In this document: positions 6,484 through 14,274 of the stretch, piece by piece
Position numbering within the stretch: the first letter of the stretch is position 1
How the letters are laid out: each line of letters starts with the position of its first letter
Assembly: GCA_016292515.1 (NCBI GenBank)
Contig: JAEDIJ010000025.1
Coordinates: forward strand, 1 to 29,833
Source of the DNA: Victivallaceae bacterium
Lineage (GTDB): Bacteria > Verrucomicrobiota > Lentisphaeria > Victivallales > Victivallaceae
Direction of reading: 5' to 3'
Length of the DNA stretch: 29,833 nt
Notes under the pieces: model-generated
Seen by the model: the letters and a program-made list of their open reading frames with translations, nothing else
Told to the model about the DNA's origin: nothing
The model's database searches: none
Program-made: the position numbers and the translations under genes

Positions 6484-7545
6484 TCACTTTTCGATCATGA
6501 TCCGCCGGAAAGATTCGATCTCCTCCCGCGTCGCGCCACCTGAAATCAGGTAGAGCGCCGCCGCTTCGGCGAGATCGGGCGAAAGCGCGTAAAGTTTTTC
6601 CAGCAACGTGTCGAACTGCTTGAAACCGACCCGCCTTTCGGCGAAAATCGAACAGGTGGTGAATTCGTAATCCGCCAGGATGTCGCTTTCCGGAATTCCG
6701 AGCAACGCTTCGAGCAAGACGGCGAGCGTGCCGCCGCGGTCGGCACTGCCCCAGCAATGGAAGTAGACGGGGTAATTCTTTTCGTCGGCGAGCAGTTTCA
6801 GAATTTTCGCGTACTGTTTCGCCTGCTCCTCGCAGAAAATCATATCGTAGGGGCGGATCGCGATGTTGACCCATTGGACTTTTGCCGGATCGAGCGTCGG
6901 CTTGTAACCGGGCGGGACTTCCGTGCCGCCGCGCAGATCGAGGTCGGTTTTGAGTTTGATGTCGCGGTAAAGCACCTGTTTGCCCAAGGGTTTGATGATC
7001 TGGTGGCGGTCGAATTCCGAGCCGCGGTAGATCATTCCCTGCCGGACACGCGCGCCGCTTTTCGTTTTGTAGCCGCCGAGATCGCGCACGTTGGTCGCGC
7101 CGGGCACGTTGATCCAGCGCGGAAATTCATCGGCAACGAAAAAGCGGCTCCACGCCGACGAAAAGCCGCCGCAGGTGATCCGCCAGCAGTAAAAAGTCGC
7201 GGCTTTGAGGTTGTAAACAAGAAATTCGTCCTTTTCCGTTGCGTGACGGATGATATTCCGCGATTTTTCCGGTTCTTTGCCCTCGGCGATCTCCAAAATG
7301 CGGCGTCCCTTTGCGGGAGCTCCGCTCCACTTGAAAACGACCGGTTCCGGGATCGAGTGGTCGATCTTGCTCGGCGTCAGATTGAGATAATCGATGAAAA
7401 CGTCTTTGCGCGGAGCGCGCTGGCGCGCCGCCTCCTTTTGCGCGAAATCACGCTGAAATTCACTCCACAATGAAATGGTTTCATCCTGTGCGGGAGAGAG
7501 GAGGACGATCGCCGGAGCGAGCAGTTTGACAACGGACGTTTTCAT
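6484..7545 (-). CDS. Tyrosine-protein phosphatase family protein with Fn3-like N-terminal part
   Basis: The 353-residue protein starts at the ATG at 7545, whose first base is the last base of the upstream TAA (TAATG), so translation is coupled to the ligase gene. A longer frame starting at 7776 is buried in that gene and is rejected. The C-terminal part is a Y_phosphatase3-type domain: VPGATNVRDLGGYKT (about 147-161), RGSEF (174-178) and the P-loop HCWGSADR with nucleophile Cys264 and Arg270. Residues of about 50-145 look like a fibronectin-III-like beta domain (PVVFKWSG, YNLKAATFYCWRI). The N-terminal 16 residues are hydrophobic but show no clear signal-peptidase site. Relatives act on phosphotyrosine or phosphoinositides; the substrate here is unknown. 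Confidence 0.85.
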   Translation of the reverse strand: MKTSVVKLLAPAIVLLSPAQDETISLWSEFQRDFAQKEAARQRAPRKDVFIDYLNLTPSKIDHSIPEPVVFKWSGAPAKGRRILEIAEGKEPEKSRNIIRHATEKDEFLVYNLKAATFYCWRITCGGFSSAWSRFFVADEFPRWINVPGATNVRDLGGYKTKSGARVRQGMIYRGSEFDRHQIIKPLGKQVLYRDIKLKTDLDLRGGTEVPPGYKPTLDPAKVQWVNIAIRPYDMIFCEEQAKQYAKILKLLADEKNYPVYFHCWGSADRGGTLAVLLEALLGIPESDILADYEFTTCSIFAERRVGFKQFDTLLEKLYALSPDLAEAAALYLISGGATREEIESFRRIMIEK

Positions 7546-9815
7546 TAATCTTTCATCTTTCTCAATTCGGTGCGGCGGATCTTGCCGCTGACGGTTTTGG
7601 GCATCGCGGCAAGAAACTCCACCTTGCGCGGATATTTGTAAGGCGCGGTGTGGTGTTTCACGTAATTTTGAATATCGGCTTTGAGGTCGTCGTTGCCCTC
7701 GGTGCCTTCGGTCAGGACGATGAAAGCCTTGACCAGTTGACCGCGGATCTCGTCGGGCACGCCGACGACGGCGCATTCGAGGACGTAGGGCAATTCCATA
7801 ATGACGCTCTCGATCTCAAAGGGACCGATGCGGTAACCGCTCGACTTGATGAGATCGTCGACCCTGCCGACGTACCAGTAGTAGCCGTCCTCGTCCATCC
7901 ACGCGGTGTCGCCGGTGTGATAGAAGCCGTCGTGCCACGCGGCGTCGGTCGCTTCCATATTGTCGAAATAGCCTTTGAAAAGCCCGGGAATGGAGTCTTT
8001 TTCCGCCTTGACGCAGATTTCGCCCGTTTCTCCGGTCGGCACGGGGTTGCCGTCGGCGTCGAGCAACGCCACTTGATACTGCGGCGACGGACGCCCCATC
8101 GAACCCGGTTTCGGCTCCATTCCGAGCAAATTGCCGATCAGCATCGTCGTTTCGGTCTGCCCGAAAGCCTCCATCAGCTTGATGCCGGTCGCTTTCTGGA
8201 ACTGGTAGAAAACTTCGGGATTGAGCGCCTCGCCCGCGATGCAGGCGTATTTGAGGCTCGAAAGATCGTACTTGGAAAGGTCTTCCTTGATGAAAAAGCG
8301 GTACATCGTCGGCGGCGCGCAAAAGGTCGTCACGTTGAATTCCTTGAGAAGCGAAAGGATGTCCGCCGCGTGGAAACGGTCGAAATCGTAGGTCAAAACC
8401 GCGCCTTCGCAGAGCCACTGCCCGTAGATCTTGCCCCAGAGTGCCTTGCCCCAGCCGGTGTCGGAAATGGTGAAGTGCGTCCCGTTGGGGCGGACATTCT
8501 GCCACCAGCGGGCGGTGATGATGTGGCCGATCGGGTAATTCATCGCGTGGACGACCGCCTTGGGATAACCGGTCGTGCCGCTGGAAAAAAACATCAGTCC
8601 GGGGTCGGTCGCTTTCAAATCGGCGGGACGCTCGAACTTCGTCGAAAAAGCGTGGACTTCGCGGTTGAAGTTATGCCAATTTTCCCTTTCGCCGTTGACG
8701 ATGATTTTAAGCTGCAATCCGGGGGCTTCTTTTGCCGCTTCGTCGACCGAGTCGGCGACGTCGCCGTCGGCGGTCGCCAGAATGCCCTTGATCTTGCCGG
8801 AGTTGAAGCGGTAGACGTAATCGTGCGTGAGCAACTGATTGGAAGCCGGCACCGCGATCGCGCCGATGCGGTGGAGCGCATTGAGCACGAACCAGAATTG
8901 ATAATGCCGTTTCAGCACGACCATAATACGGTCGCCTTTTTGGACGCCGAGCGACGCGAGATAATTGGCGGTGCGCGCCGATTCCTCGCTCATTTCCTTA
9001 AAACTGAAATTGCGGATGCGATGCTCGCGGTCGACGTGGATCAACGCCGTTTTGTCGGGGCACTTTTTCGCCAGTTCATCGAGCACGTCAAAGGCGAAAT
9101 TGAAGTTTTCCGGGCAGTGGAACTCCACCCCTTTGAGGAAACCTTTTTCGTCGAGCGTTTCCGTGAGAAAACGGTGGTAGATCAATCCGTCGTAGGAAAC
9201 TTCGCGGTCGTGGGGCATGATGCCCTCCGGCTGATAGGTGATCTCGGCGCCGCCCGCGCTGTTGATCGTCACCGCGAGGAAGCGGCAGGGCTCGTCGCCG
9301 ATGGCGATCATCCCGTGCGGATGCGACGAGTCGTAGAGCATACTGTCGCCGGGGCGCAGAATTTCGATTTGATTGTCGAACTGCGTTTTCAGCGTACCCG
9401 ACAACACGAAGTTGAATTCTTCCCCGGTGTGCGTCGTCAGGTGGATCGGCGCATCCTCCGGCTGCGGCGGAGCGGTGACGATAAAGGGATCGGCAAGGCG
9501 GTTTTTCAACCGCGCCGCGAGGTGCAGATACTCGAACCCGTGTTTGCGTTTGATGACGTCGCCGCTTCCCGCGCGGGTGACCGTACAGTAGGAAAGCGTC
9601 GGCATATCCCCCGTGACGAGCGTGCCGATATCGACGCCGAAGTAATCCGCACAGCGCAAAATGAAGGTAAAGGAACTGTCGATTTCGCCCGCTTCGTGTT
9701 GAAGATACTCTTTTTCGCTCAATCCGGTCACCCGCGCCATCTCGGCGACGGAAACGTTCCGGACCTGCCGGATCTCACGCAACCGGCTCCCAAACTGGAT
9801 CAACTGATTTTCCAT
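7545..9815 (-). CDS. Fusion: XRE-type HTH, cupin, and AMP-forming acyl-CoA ligase
   Basis: A 756-residue, three-part protein. Residues 8-65 form a lambda-repressor/XRE helix-turn-helix (LREIRQVRNVSVAEMARVTGLS). Residues 115-190 form a cupin (HTGEEFNFVLSG at 129-140, then GDSMLYDSSHPHG at 156-168), the pairing usual in small sensor-regulators such as PuuR-type proteins. Residues about 235-750 form an ANL-superfamily ligase: ATP loop SSGTTGYPK (411-419), YGQTET-like FGQTET (551-556), hinge region GRVDDLIKSSGYRIGPFEIE (650-669) and catalytic Lys745 in SGKIRR. It resembles medium-chain or acetyl/butyryl-CoA synthetases, making acyl-CoA from a carboxylate, ATP and CoA. The start follows GAGAG by two bases. 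The acid is not predictable. It may regulate its own operon. Confidence 0.93.
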   Translation of the reverse strand: MENQLIQFGSRLREIRQVRNVSVAEMARVTGLSEKEYLQHEAGEIDSSFTFILRCADYFGVDIGTLVTGDMPTLSYCTVTRAGSGDVIKRKHGFEYLHLAARLKNRLADPFIVTAPPQPEDAPIHLTTHTGEEFNFVLSGTLKTQFDNQIEILRPGDSMLYDSSHPHGMIAIGDEPCRFLAVTINSAGGAEITYQPEGIMPHDREVSYDGLIYHRFLTETLDEKGFLKGVEFHCPENFNFAFDVLDELAKKCPDKTALIHVDREHRIRNFSFKEMSEESARTANYLASLGVQKGDRIMVVLKRHYQFWFVLNALHRIGAIAVPASNQLLTHDYVYRFNSGKIKGILATADGDVADSVDEAAKEAPGLQLKIIVNGERENWHNFNREVHAFSTKFERPADLKATDPGLMFFSSGTTGYPKAVVHAMNYPIGHIITARWWQNVRPNGTHFTISDTGWGKALWGKIYGQWLCEGAVLTYDFDRFHAADILSLLKEFNVTTFCAPPTMYRFFIKEDLSKYDLSSLKYACIAGEALNPEVFYQFQKATGIKLMEAFGQTETTMLIGNLLGMEPKPGSMGRPSPQYQVALLDADGNPVPTGETGEICVKAEKDSIPGLFKGYFDNMEATDAAWHDGFYHTGDTAWMDEDGYYWYVGRVDDLIKSSGYRIGPFEIESVIMELPYVLECAVVGVPDEIRGQLVKAFIVLTEGTEGNDDLKADIQNYVKHHTAPYKYPRKVEFLAAMPKTVSGKIRRTELRKMKD

Positions 9816-9855
9816 ATTCTCTCGTTTTCGGCCCGACGGCCATCTTAAACTCTAT

Positions 9856-9885
9856 GTCGCCTTTTCCTGAAAAGCGAAAGGCGAC
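9856..9885 (-). promoter_or_regulatory. Leader hairpin proximal to the ligase gene
   Basis: The arms GTCGCCTTT (9856-9864) and AAAGGCGAC (9877-9885) are perfect complements with a 12-nt loop. The hairpin lies about 40 bases before the ligase ATG in the proposed leader transcript. No U-run follows on the minus strand, so it is not a classic intrinsic terminator. Confidence 0.45.
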
Positions 9886-9897
9886 GTTTCCCGGAGA

Positions 9898-9935
9898 CCG
9901 GAAGCGCCGCCCGCATCACCGGCTACCGCTTCCGG
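9898..9935 (-). promoter_or_regulatory. Leader hairpin following the small ORF
   Basis: The arms CCGGAAGCG (9898-9906) and CGCTTCCGG (9927-9935) are perfect complements around a 20-nt loop. It lies 28 bases after the stop codon of the 27-residue ORF, a spacing that would let ribosome position influence its folding. Confidence 0.45.
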
Positions 9936-9962
9936 CTGCCGGCGGATCGCTCCATATCCCGG

Positions 9963-10046
9963 TCAGCGGAAAGCCTCCGGAATAATAATAATGCTGAAAG
10001 TATGGTAAAAGGACGCGTCGTGCGCGCACGAAACCATTTTTTTCAT
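9963..10046 (-). CDS. Putative 27-residue leader peptide with four consecutive Ile codons
   Basis: The ORF begins with ATG at 10046 and ends with TGA at 9965-9963. It has a good Shine-Dalgarno (AGAGGA) ending six bases upstream. It starts MKKMVSCAHDASFYHT and contains four ATT Ile codons in a row at residues 19-22, before PEAFR. It lies in the leader of the ligase operon and is followed by two hairpins, the architecture of an attenuation leader peptide. No family is recognised. Alternatives are a tiny functional protein, or chance coding inside a dispersed repeat, since the same frame stays open for another 37 codons after the TGA. Confidence 0.4.
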   Translation of the reverse strand: MKKMVSCAHDASFYHTFSIIIIPEAFR

Positions 10047-10102
10047 CGTTTTCCTCTTTTCACCGACTTTCCGGATTTGCCAAAACGGTCAATCCGCATT
10101 AT

Positions 10103-10130
10103 TTTATATAAAGCATTTCTTTAATATACA
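10103..10130. promoter_or_regulatory. Overlapping divergent promoter elements (kinase and ligase operons)
   Basis: On the plus strand TTTATA (10102-10107), a 17-base spacer and TATACA (10125-10130) give a moderate promoter for the histidine kinase gene. On the minus strand TATAAA (10108-10103) is a -10 candidate for the ligase operon with a weak -35. The two share bases, so mutual interference is likely. Neither match is perfect. Confidence 0.35.
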
Positions 10131-10149
10131 CCGTTTTTTGAAAAAGTAA

Positions 10150-11307
10150 ATGGCAGGCAAGAAAAATTTTTGGGATCGTTTCGGCGAACGCTTCGACGAT
10201 CTCGATGCGGGGACGCGGCAGGCGTATCTGTTGCGGCTGGCGCGCGAACGCGGGTTTTTTGAAACCGTTTTCAATGCGGTCGACGAGGGGATTTTAGTCA
10301 TCGACCGGCAGTTGAAACTGCGTTATTTCAACCGGGCGGCAAAGGAGATGCTCGCGCTCCCCGAAGACACCGCCGAATTGCGCGTTTCCCAACTCCTGCC
10401 CGACCTCGACTGGCGGACGATCCTGCAAGACGGCGACGACGAGTGGAACCGCGTCGCGCGGCAGGAGTTGGAAATCCTCTACCCCTCGCCCAAATTCGTC
10501 CAGCTCTACCTCGTGCCGCTCCCGGAGGATAAAAATCTCGCGGCGGTCATCCTGCGCGACGTCAGCGAATCGCGCAAGCGCACCAAGGATGAATTGGAGC
10601 GCGAAACGACGCAGGCGGTCTCGCTCCTCGCGGCGGGCGTCGCCCACGAGATCGGCAATCCGCTCAACAGCCTTTACCTTAATCTGCAACTTTTGGAAGG
10701 TACGCCCGATCAGCCGGTCGATCCCGACGAGGCGCGCGAAATGATCCGCACCTGCAAGAGCGAAGTCGAACGGCTCGACAGCATCATCCACCGTTTCCTC
10801 GGCGCCATCCGCCCGGGCAAAGGCGCGTTTGCGCCGGTCGAGGTGGAAAAACTGCTCGTCGACGTCCTCAATTTCATGCGCGCCGAGATCGAAGCGCGCC
10901 ACGTCGAAGTCAAATGCGACTTCGCGGCGCATCTGCCCAAAATTTCCGGTAACGCCGACCAGTTGAAACAGGCGTTTTACAACATCATCCGCAACGCCGC
11001 TCAGGCGATGACCAACGGCGGCAAACTCGGCATTTACGGCTTCGCCGAAAAGGACTTCCTCGTCGTTGAATTCGCCGACACGGGATCGGGCGTGACGCCG
11101 GAAAACCTCTCGACGATGTTTCAGGCTTTCCGCACCACCAAATCCGGCGGCAACGGCATCGGCACGATGATCATCGAGCGCGTCTGCCGCGAGCACGGCG
11201 CGGATTTCGGCTTGATCTCGCGCCCGGGCAAAGGGACGCTCTTTCAGATCCGCTTCCCGCTCGGACGCAGGAGAATGCGGCTTTTGCCCAACGCCGAAGA
11301 GAATTGA
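10150..11307 (+). CDS. Cytosolic PAS-domain sensor histidine kinase (NtrB-like)
   Basis: The 385-residue protein has no membrane segment. A PAS domain spans about residues 35-140 (FNAVDEGILVIDRQLKLRYFN). The dimerisation and phosphoacceptor domain has His166 in LAAGVAHEIGNPLNS. The ATP-binding domain has the N box NIIRNAAQAM (278-287), the G1 box ADTGSG (309-314) and the G2 box GGNGIG (333-338). This is the arrangement of NtrB/AtoS-type kinases that signal to sigma-54 activators, but no response regulator gene is adjacent, so the partner is elsewhere. It starts just after an in-frame TAA with only a weak ribosome-binding site, and ends 3 bases before the biotin ligase start, so the two are likely co-transcribed. 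Confidence 0.92.
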   Translation: MAGKKNFWDRFGERFDDLDAGTRQAYLLRLARERGFFETVFNAVDEGILVIDRQLKLRYFNRAAKEMLALPEDTAELRVSQLLPDLDWRTILQDGDDEWNRVARQELEILYPSPKFVQLYLVPLPEDKNLAAVILRDVSESRKRTKDELERETTQAVSLLAAGVAHEIGNPLNSLYLNLQLLEGTPDQPVDPDEAREMIRTCKSEVERLDSIIHRFLGAIRPGKGAFAPVEVEKLLVDVLNFMRAEIEARHVEVKCDFAAHLPKISGNADQLKQAFYNIIRNAAQAMTNGGKLGIYGFAEKDFLVVEFADTGSGVTPENLSTMFQAFRTTKSGGNGIGTMIIERVCREHGADFGLISRPGKGTLFQIRFPLGRRRMRLLPNAEEN

Positions 11308-11310
11308 CCT

Positions 11311-12042
11311 ATGCTCATCGTGCTCGATCAGGTCGATTCGACCAATACGTTTCTCAAAGACCGTTTCGATGAATTCCCGGACGGTGCCGTCGTCGCCGCC
11401 TTGGAGCAGACGGCGGGGCGCGGCAGACTCAACCGTCCGTGGTTTCAGCAAAAAAACAACGACATCGCGCTGAGCGTCGCTTTCAAAAATCTGGAATGCG
11501 GATTTCACGCCGGGGCGATCGTCGGGCTCGCCGCGCTTGAAGTCGCCCGCGAAGCGACGGCAAAAAAAGACCTCTTTTTCAAGTGGCCCAACGACATTTA
11601 CGCCGGAGAGAAAAAACTTGCCGGCATCCTTTCCGAGGGCATCCTGCGCCAGGGCAAACTTGCCGGTGTCGTCTGCGGCATCGGCATCAACGTCAACAGC
11701 GACGAAAACGCGCTTTTTTCCGTCGGTCAGCCGGCGACGAGTTTTTTCGCGCTTTGCGGGCGGAAATTCGAGATAAAAAATCTGCTGGAAAGACTGGAAA
11801 AATCCATCGGGAGGCACTATATTAAATATGAACGCGAGCGCGCGCAGATTTTGCGTGAGTGGCGACAGCAGAACCGCCTGGTCGGTCAAGTGGTCGAGTT
11901 GCGCTTTCCCGACGGGAAACGTCTGGAAGCGCGATTTTCCGGCATCGACGACGACGGGAATCTGATCGCTTCGCACGGCGGGGAAACGACGGTTTTCCGT
12001 TGCGGGGACATCAAGATCCTCCCCTCCCTGAAAGATCGGTGA
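11311..12042 (+). CDS. birA: Biotin--[biotin carboxyl-carrier protein] ligase
   Basis: A 243-residue enzyme that activates biotin with ATP and attaches it to a lysine of carrier domains. Motifs seen are the biotinyl-AMP loop GRGRL (36-40, in QTAGRGRLNRPW), KWPNDIY (91-97), KKLAGILSE and GIGINVN (123-129), followed by a small C-terminal SH3-like domain. It lacks the N-terminal winged helix of E. coli BirA, so it is a class I ligase without repressor function. Its position just before oadGAB makes the biotin domain of OadA the obvious substrate. Confidence 0.94.
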   Translation: MLIVLDQVDSTNTFLKDRFDEFPDGAVVAALEQTAGRGRLNRPWFQQKNNDIALSVAFKNLECGFHAGAIVGLAALEVAREATAKKDLFFKWPNDIYAGEKKLAGILSEGILRQGKLAGVVCGIGINVNSDENALFSVGQPATSFFALCGRKFEIKNLLERLEKSIGRHYIKYERERAQILREWRQQNRLVGQVVELRFPDGKRLEARFSGIDDDGNLIASHGGETTVFRCGDIKILPSLKDR

Positions 12043-12108
12043 TTTCGGCGCATCCGGAGCACGCGGGCGAAAAACCTGCGGCATTTTTTTATCGCGGCAA
12101 CAAAAAGG

Positions 12109-12120
12109 CGGTTCAAACCG
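12109..12120. other. Small palindrome between birA and oadG
   Basis: CGGTT and AACCG flank a 2-base loop in the 103-bp gap between birA and oadG. It is too small and lacks a U-run for a terminator call. No convincing promoter is visible in this gap, so read-through from birA into oadG is plausible. Confidence 0.25.
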
Positions 12121-12145
12121 TAAAACATAAACCAAAGAGGTCTTT

Positions 12146-12382
12146 ATGAGCAATGCAGAGTTGTTAATGGCAGGCGTCAAACTGATGGTCTGCGGGATGG
12201 GGATCGTTTTCGTTTTCCTCGTCATCATGATCGGAGCGATGAATCTGCTCCGCGTCGTCCTCGCGCCCTTCGCGGACGCGCTCGACGGAAAAAAAGCGGC
12301 GGCACCCGCCGCCAAGCAGACGGACGATCTCGCCGTCGTCGCCGCGGCGGTCGCCGCCGTCGATCTTGAACGCAAAAACTAA
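12146..12382 (+). CDS. oadG: Sodium-pumping decarboxylase gamma subunit
   Basis: This 78-residue protein has one N-terminal membrane helix (about residues 9-36, KLMVCGMGIVFVFLVIMIGAM) and a short charged and Ala-rich cytoplasmic tail, the standard build of OadG. The subunit holds the alpha and beta subunits together, and in homologues its tail helps bind zinc. AAAGAGG stands five bases before the ATG. Identification rests on size, topology and its place directly before oadA and oadB. Confidence 0.88.
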   Translation: MSNAELLMAGVKLMVCGMGIVFVFLVIMIGAMNLLRVVLAPFADALDGKKAAAPAAKQTDDLAVVAAAVAAVDLERKN

Positions 12383-12418
12383 TCATCAACCAATATATAT
12401 TTCAGGAGTTCACGCATT

Positions 12419-14257
12419 ATGAAAAAAATCAAATTCATGGATTGTTCGTTCCGCGACGGCTTCCAGTCCTGTCTGGGCGCCCGCGTCAAGACCGACGATT
12501 TCCTGCCCGCCTTGGAAGCGGCGGTCAAAGCCGGCATCGACTACATCGAGATCGGCGGCGGAGCCCGTTTCCAGAGCCTTTTTTTCTACACGCAGGAAAA
12601 TGCGTTTGAAGAAATGGACCGCTGGCGCGCCTGCGTCGACGCGATCAAGCCGGGCGTCAACTTGCAGACCCTTTCGCGCGGCGTCAACGTCGTCGGTCTT
12701 TCCTCGCAGTCGAGCGACATCATCGACTTGCACGCGAAACTTTTCAAGAAACACGGCATCACCACGATCCGCAACTTCGACGCGCTGAACGACGTCCGCA
12801 ACCTCGATGTTTCCGGCCGCGCGATCGCCAAATACGGTTTGAAGCACCAGATCACCATCACGATGATGGGACTCGCGCCCAACTTGCACGAAACTTACGC
12901 GCACACGCCGAAGTTCTATATGGATCGCCTCAACGAGATCATCGCGTCCGGCATTCCTTTTGACAGCCTCGCTTTCAAAGACGCTTCCGGCACCAGCACC
13001 CCCGAGACCGTCCGCGCGACGATCAAGGCGGCGCGCGAGTTGCTCGACGCGACCTACGGCAAAGGTGCCAAGGAGATCCAGTTCCACACCCACGACACCG
13101 CGGGTATGGCGGTCAGCTGCAATATGGCGGCGATCGAATCCGGCGCGGACGTGATCGACCTCGCGATGAGCCCGCTTTCCGGCGGCACCTGCGAAGCCGA
13201 CATCCTCGTGATGTACCACCGCCTGCGCGGCACGGAATACACGCTCGACATCGATCCCGAAAAGATCATGAATGTCGAAAAAGTTTTCGAGAAATGCATG
13301 GACAAATACTTCATGCCCCCCGAATCGATGCAGGTTTCCCCCAAGATCATTTTCAGCCCCATGCCCGGCGGCGCGCTGACCGCCAACACGCAGATGATGC
13401 GCGACAACAACTGCCTCGACAAGTACGACGACTGCATCGACGCGATGCGCGAAGTCGTCGCCAAAGGCGGTTTCGGCACCTCGGTCACGCCGGTGAGCCA
13501 GTTCTACTTCCAGCAGAGTTTCCGCAACGCGATGCAGGGCAAGAATGCCGACGGCTCGTGGAAACTCGATCCCAAGGGCTACGGCAAAATGGTGCTCGGC
13601 TACTTCGGCAAGACCCCCGTCGCGCCCGATCCGGAAGTCGTCAAGTGGGCGAGCCAGCAGCTCGGTCTCGAACCGACCACGAAATCGGTCGTCGAGATCA
13701 ACGACGCCGACCCGAAACTCGGCGTCAAATACAATACGGAACTTCTGGAAAAAGCCGGTCTCCCCGTCAACGATGAAAACATTTTCATCGCCGCCGCCTG
13801 CGGCGAAAAGGGGATCAAATTCCTGCAAGGCGACCGACCCTTCGGCATCCGCTACAAGGAAGCCGCCAAGCCCGCTTCGAGCGGCAAGGGCGTCTACACC
13901 GCGACGATCAACGGCAAGAGCATCGTCGTCGAAGCCGACGGCAAGAGCGGCAATTACACCGCCAAAGTCAACGGCAAGACCTATCAGGTCGCGCTCGGCG
14001 AAGGCGCGAAAACCGCTGCCGCCGCGCCCGCCGCGAGCGGTGAAGGCTCCAACGTCTGCGCGCCGCTCCCCGGCACCGTCCTCAAAGTCCTCGTCAACAA
14101 GGGCGACCAGGTCAACGCCGGCGACACGCTCCTCATCCTCGAAGCGGTCAAGATGGAAAACGAGATCAAAGCCGACAAGGCGGGTACGGTTTCCGAGATC
14201 GCGGTCAGCAACGGCGCGGTCGTTTCCGCCGGCGACGTGCTGGTCACGCTGAACTAA
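12419..14257 (+). CDS. oadA: Oxaloacetate decarboxylase-type alpha subunit (carboxyltransferase plus biotin carrier)
   Basis: A 612-residue protein. Residues about 5-300 form the carboxyltransferase TIM barrel with MDCSFRDG (7-14; Asp8, Arg12, Asp13), FKDASG (Lys187) and the metal motif HTHDTAG (223-229). A conserved carboxylase domain follows. An Ala-rich linker of about residues 525-545 leads to a C-terminal biotinyl domain with Lys578 in AVKMEN. The enzyme removes CO2 from oxaloacetate (or a similar acid) onto biotin, and the membrane subunits then release it while exporting sodium. The active-site loop is unlike the LRDAHQS of Klebsiella OadA but shares its key residues, so the exact substrate is less certain. 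AGGAG lies 12 bases before the ATG. Confidence 0.92.
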   Translation: MKKIKFMDCSFRDGFQSCLGARVKTDDFLPALEAAVKAGIDYIEIGGGARFQSLFFYTQENAFEEMDRWRACVDAIKPGVNLQTLSRGVNVVGLSSQSSDIIDLHAKLFKKHGITTIRNFDALNDVRNLDVSGRAIAKYGLKHQITITMMGLAPNLHETYAHTPKFYMDRLNEIIASGIPFDSLAFKDASGTSTPETVRATIKAARELLDATYGKGAKEIQFHTHDTAGMAVSCNMAAIESGADVIDLAMSPLSGGTCEADILVMYHRLRGTEYTLDIDPEKIMNVEKVFEKCMDKYFMPPESMQVSPKIIFSPMPGGALTANTQMMRDNNCLDKYDDCIDAMREVVAKGGFGTSVTPVSQFYFQQSFRNAMQGKNADGSWKLDPKGYGKMVLGYFGKTPVAPDPEVVKWASQQLGLEPTTKSVVEINDADPKLGVKYNTELLEKAGLPVNDENIFIAAACGEKGIKFLQGDRPFGIRYKEAAKPASSGKGVYTATINGKSIVVEADGKSGNYTAKVNGKTYQVALGEGAKTAAAAPAASGEGSNVCAPLPGTVLKVLVNKGDQVNAGDTLLILEAVKMENEIKADKAGTVSEIAVSNGAVVSAGDVLVTLN

Positions 14258-14274
14258 TCCCGGAGAAAAGAAAA

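Larger units (their letters stand above)
9816..10149. other. Intergenic regulatory region between the ligase and kinase genes
   Basis: This 334-bp divergent spacer holds back-to-back promoter elements around 10101-10130, a 27-codon ORF on the minus strand with its own Shine-Dalgarno, and two hairpins between that ORF and the ligase gene. The arms AAAACGGT (10082-10089) and ACCGTTTT (10130-10137) form a perfect 8-bp inverted repeat that brackets the promoter core, and TTTATATAAA (10103-10112) is a 10-bp palindrome between them. These are candidate operator half sites for the XRE-cupin-ligase protein; this is inference. Confidence 0.5.

Noticed and set aside
6484..7776. Longer phosphatase starting at 7776
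   Set aside because: The extra 77 residues are Arg-rich and overlap the ligase gene; the ATG at 7545 fits the TAATG junction.
10294..12375. 693-residue ORF antisense to the kinase, birA and oadG
   Set aside because: It is a product of high GC and strong codon bias in the opposite strand; composition is Arg/Asp/Phe-rich with no recognisable domain, while the plus-strand genes are clear families.
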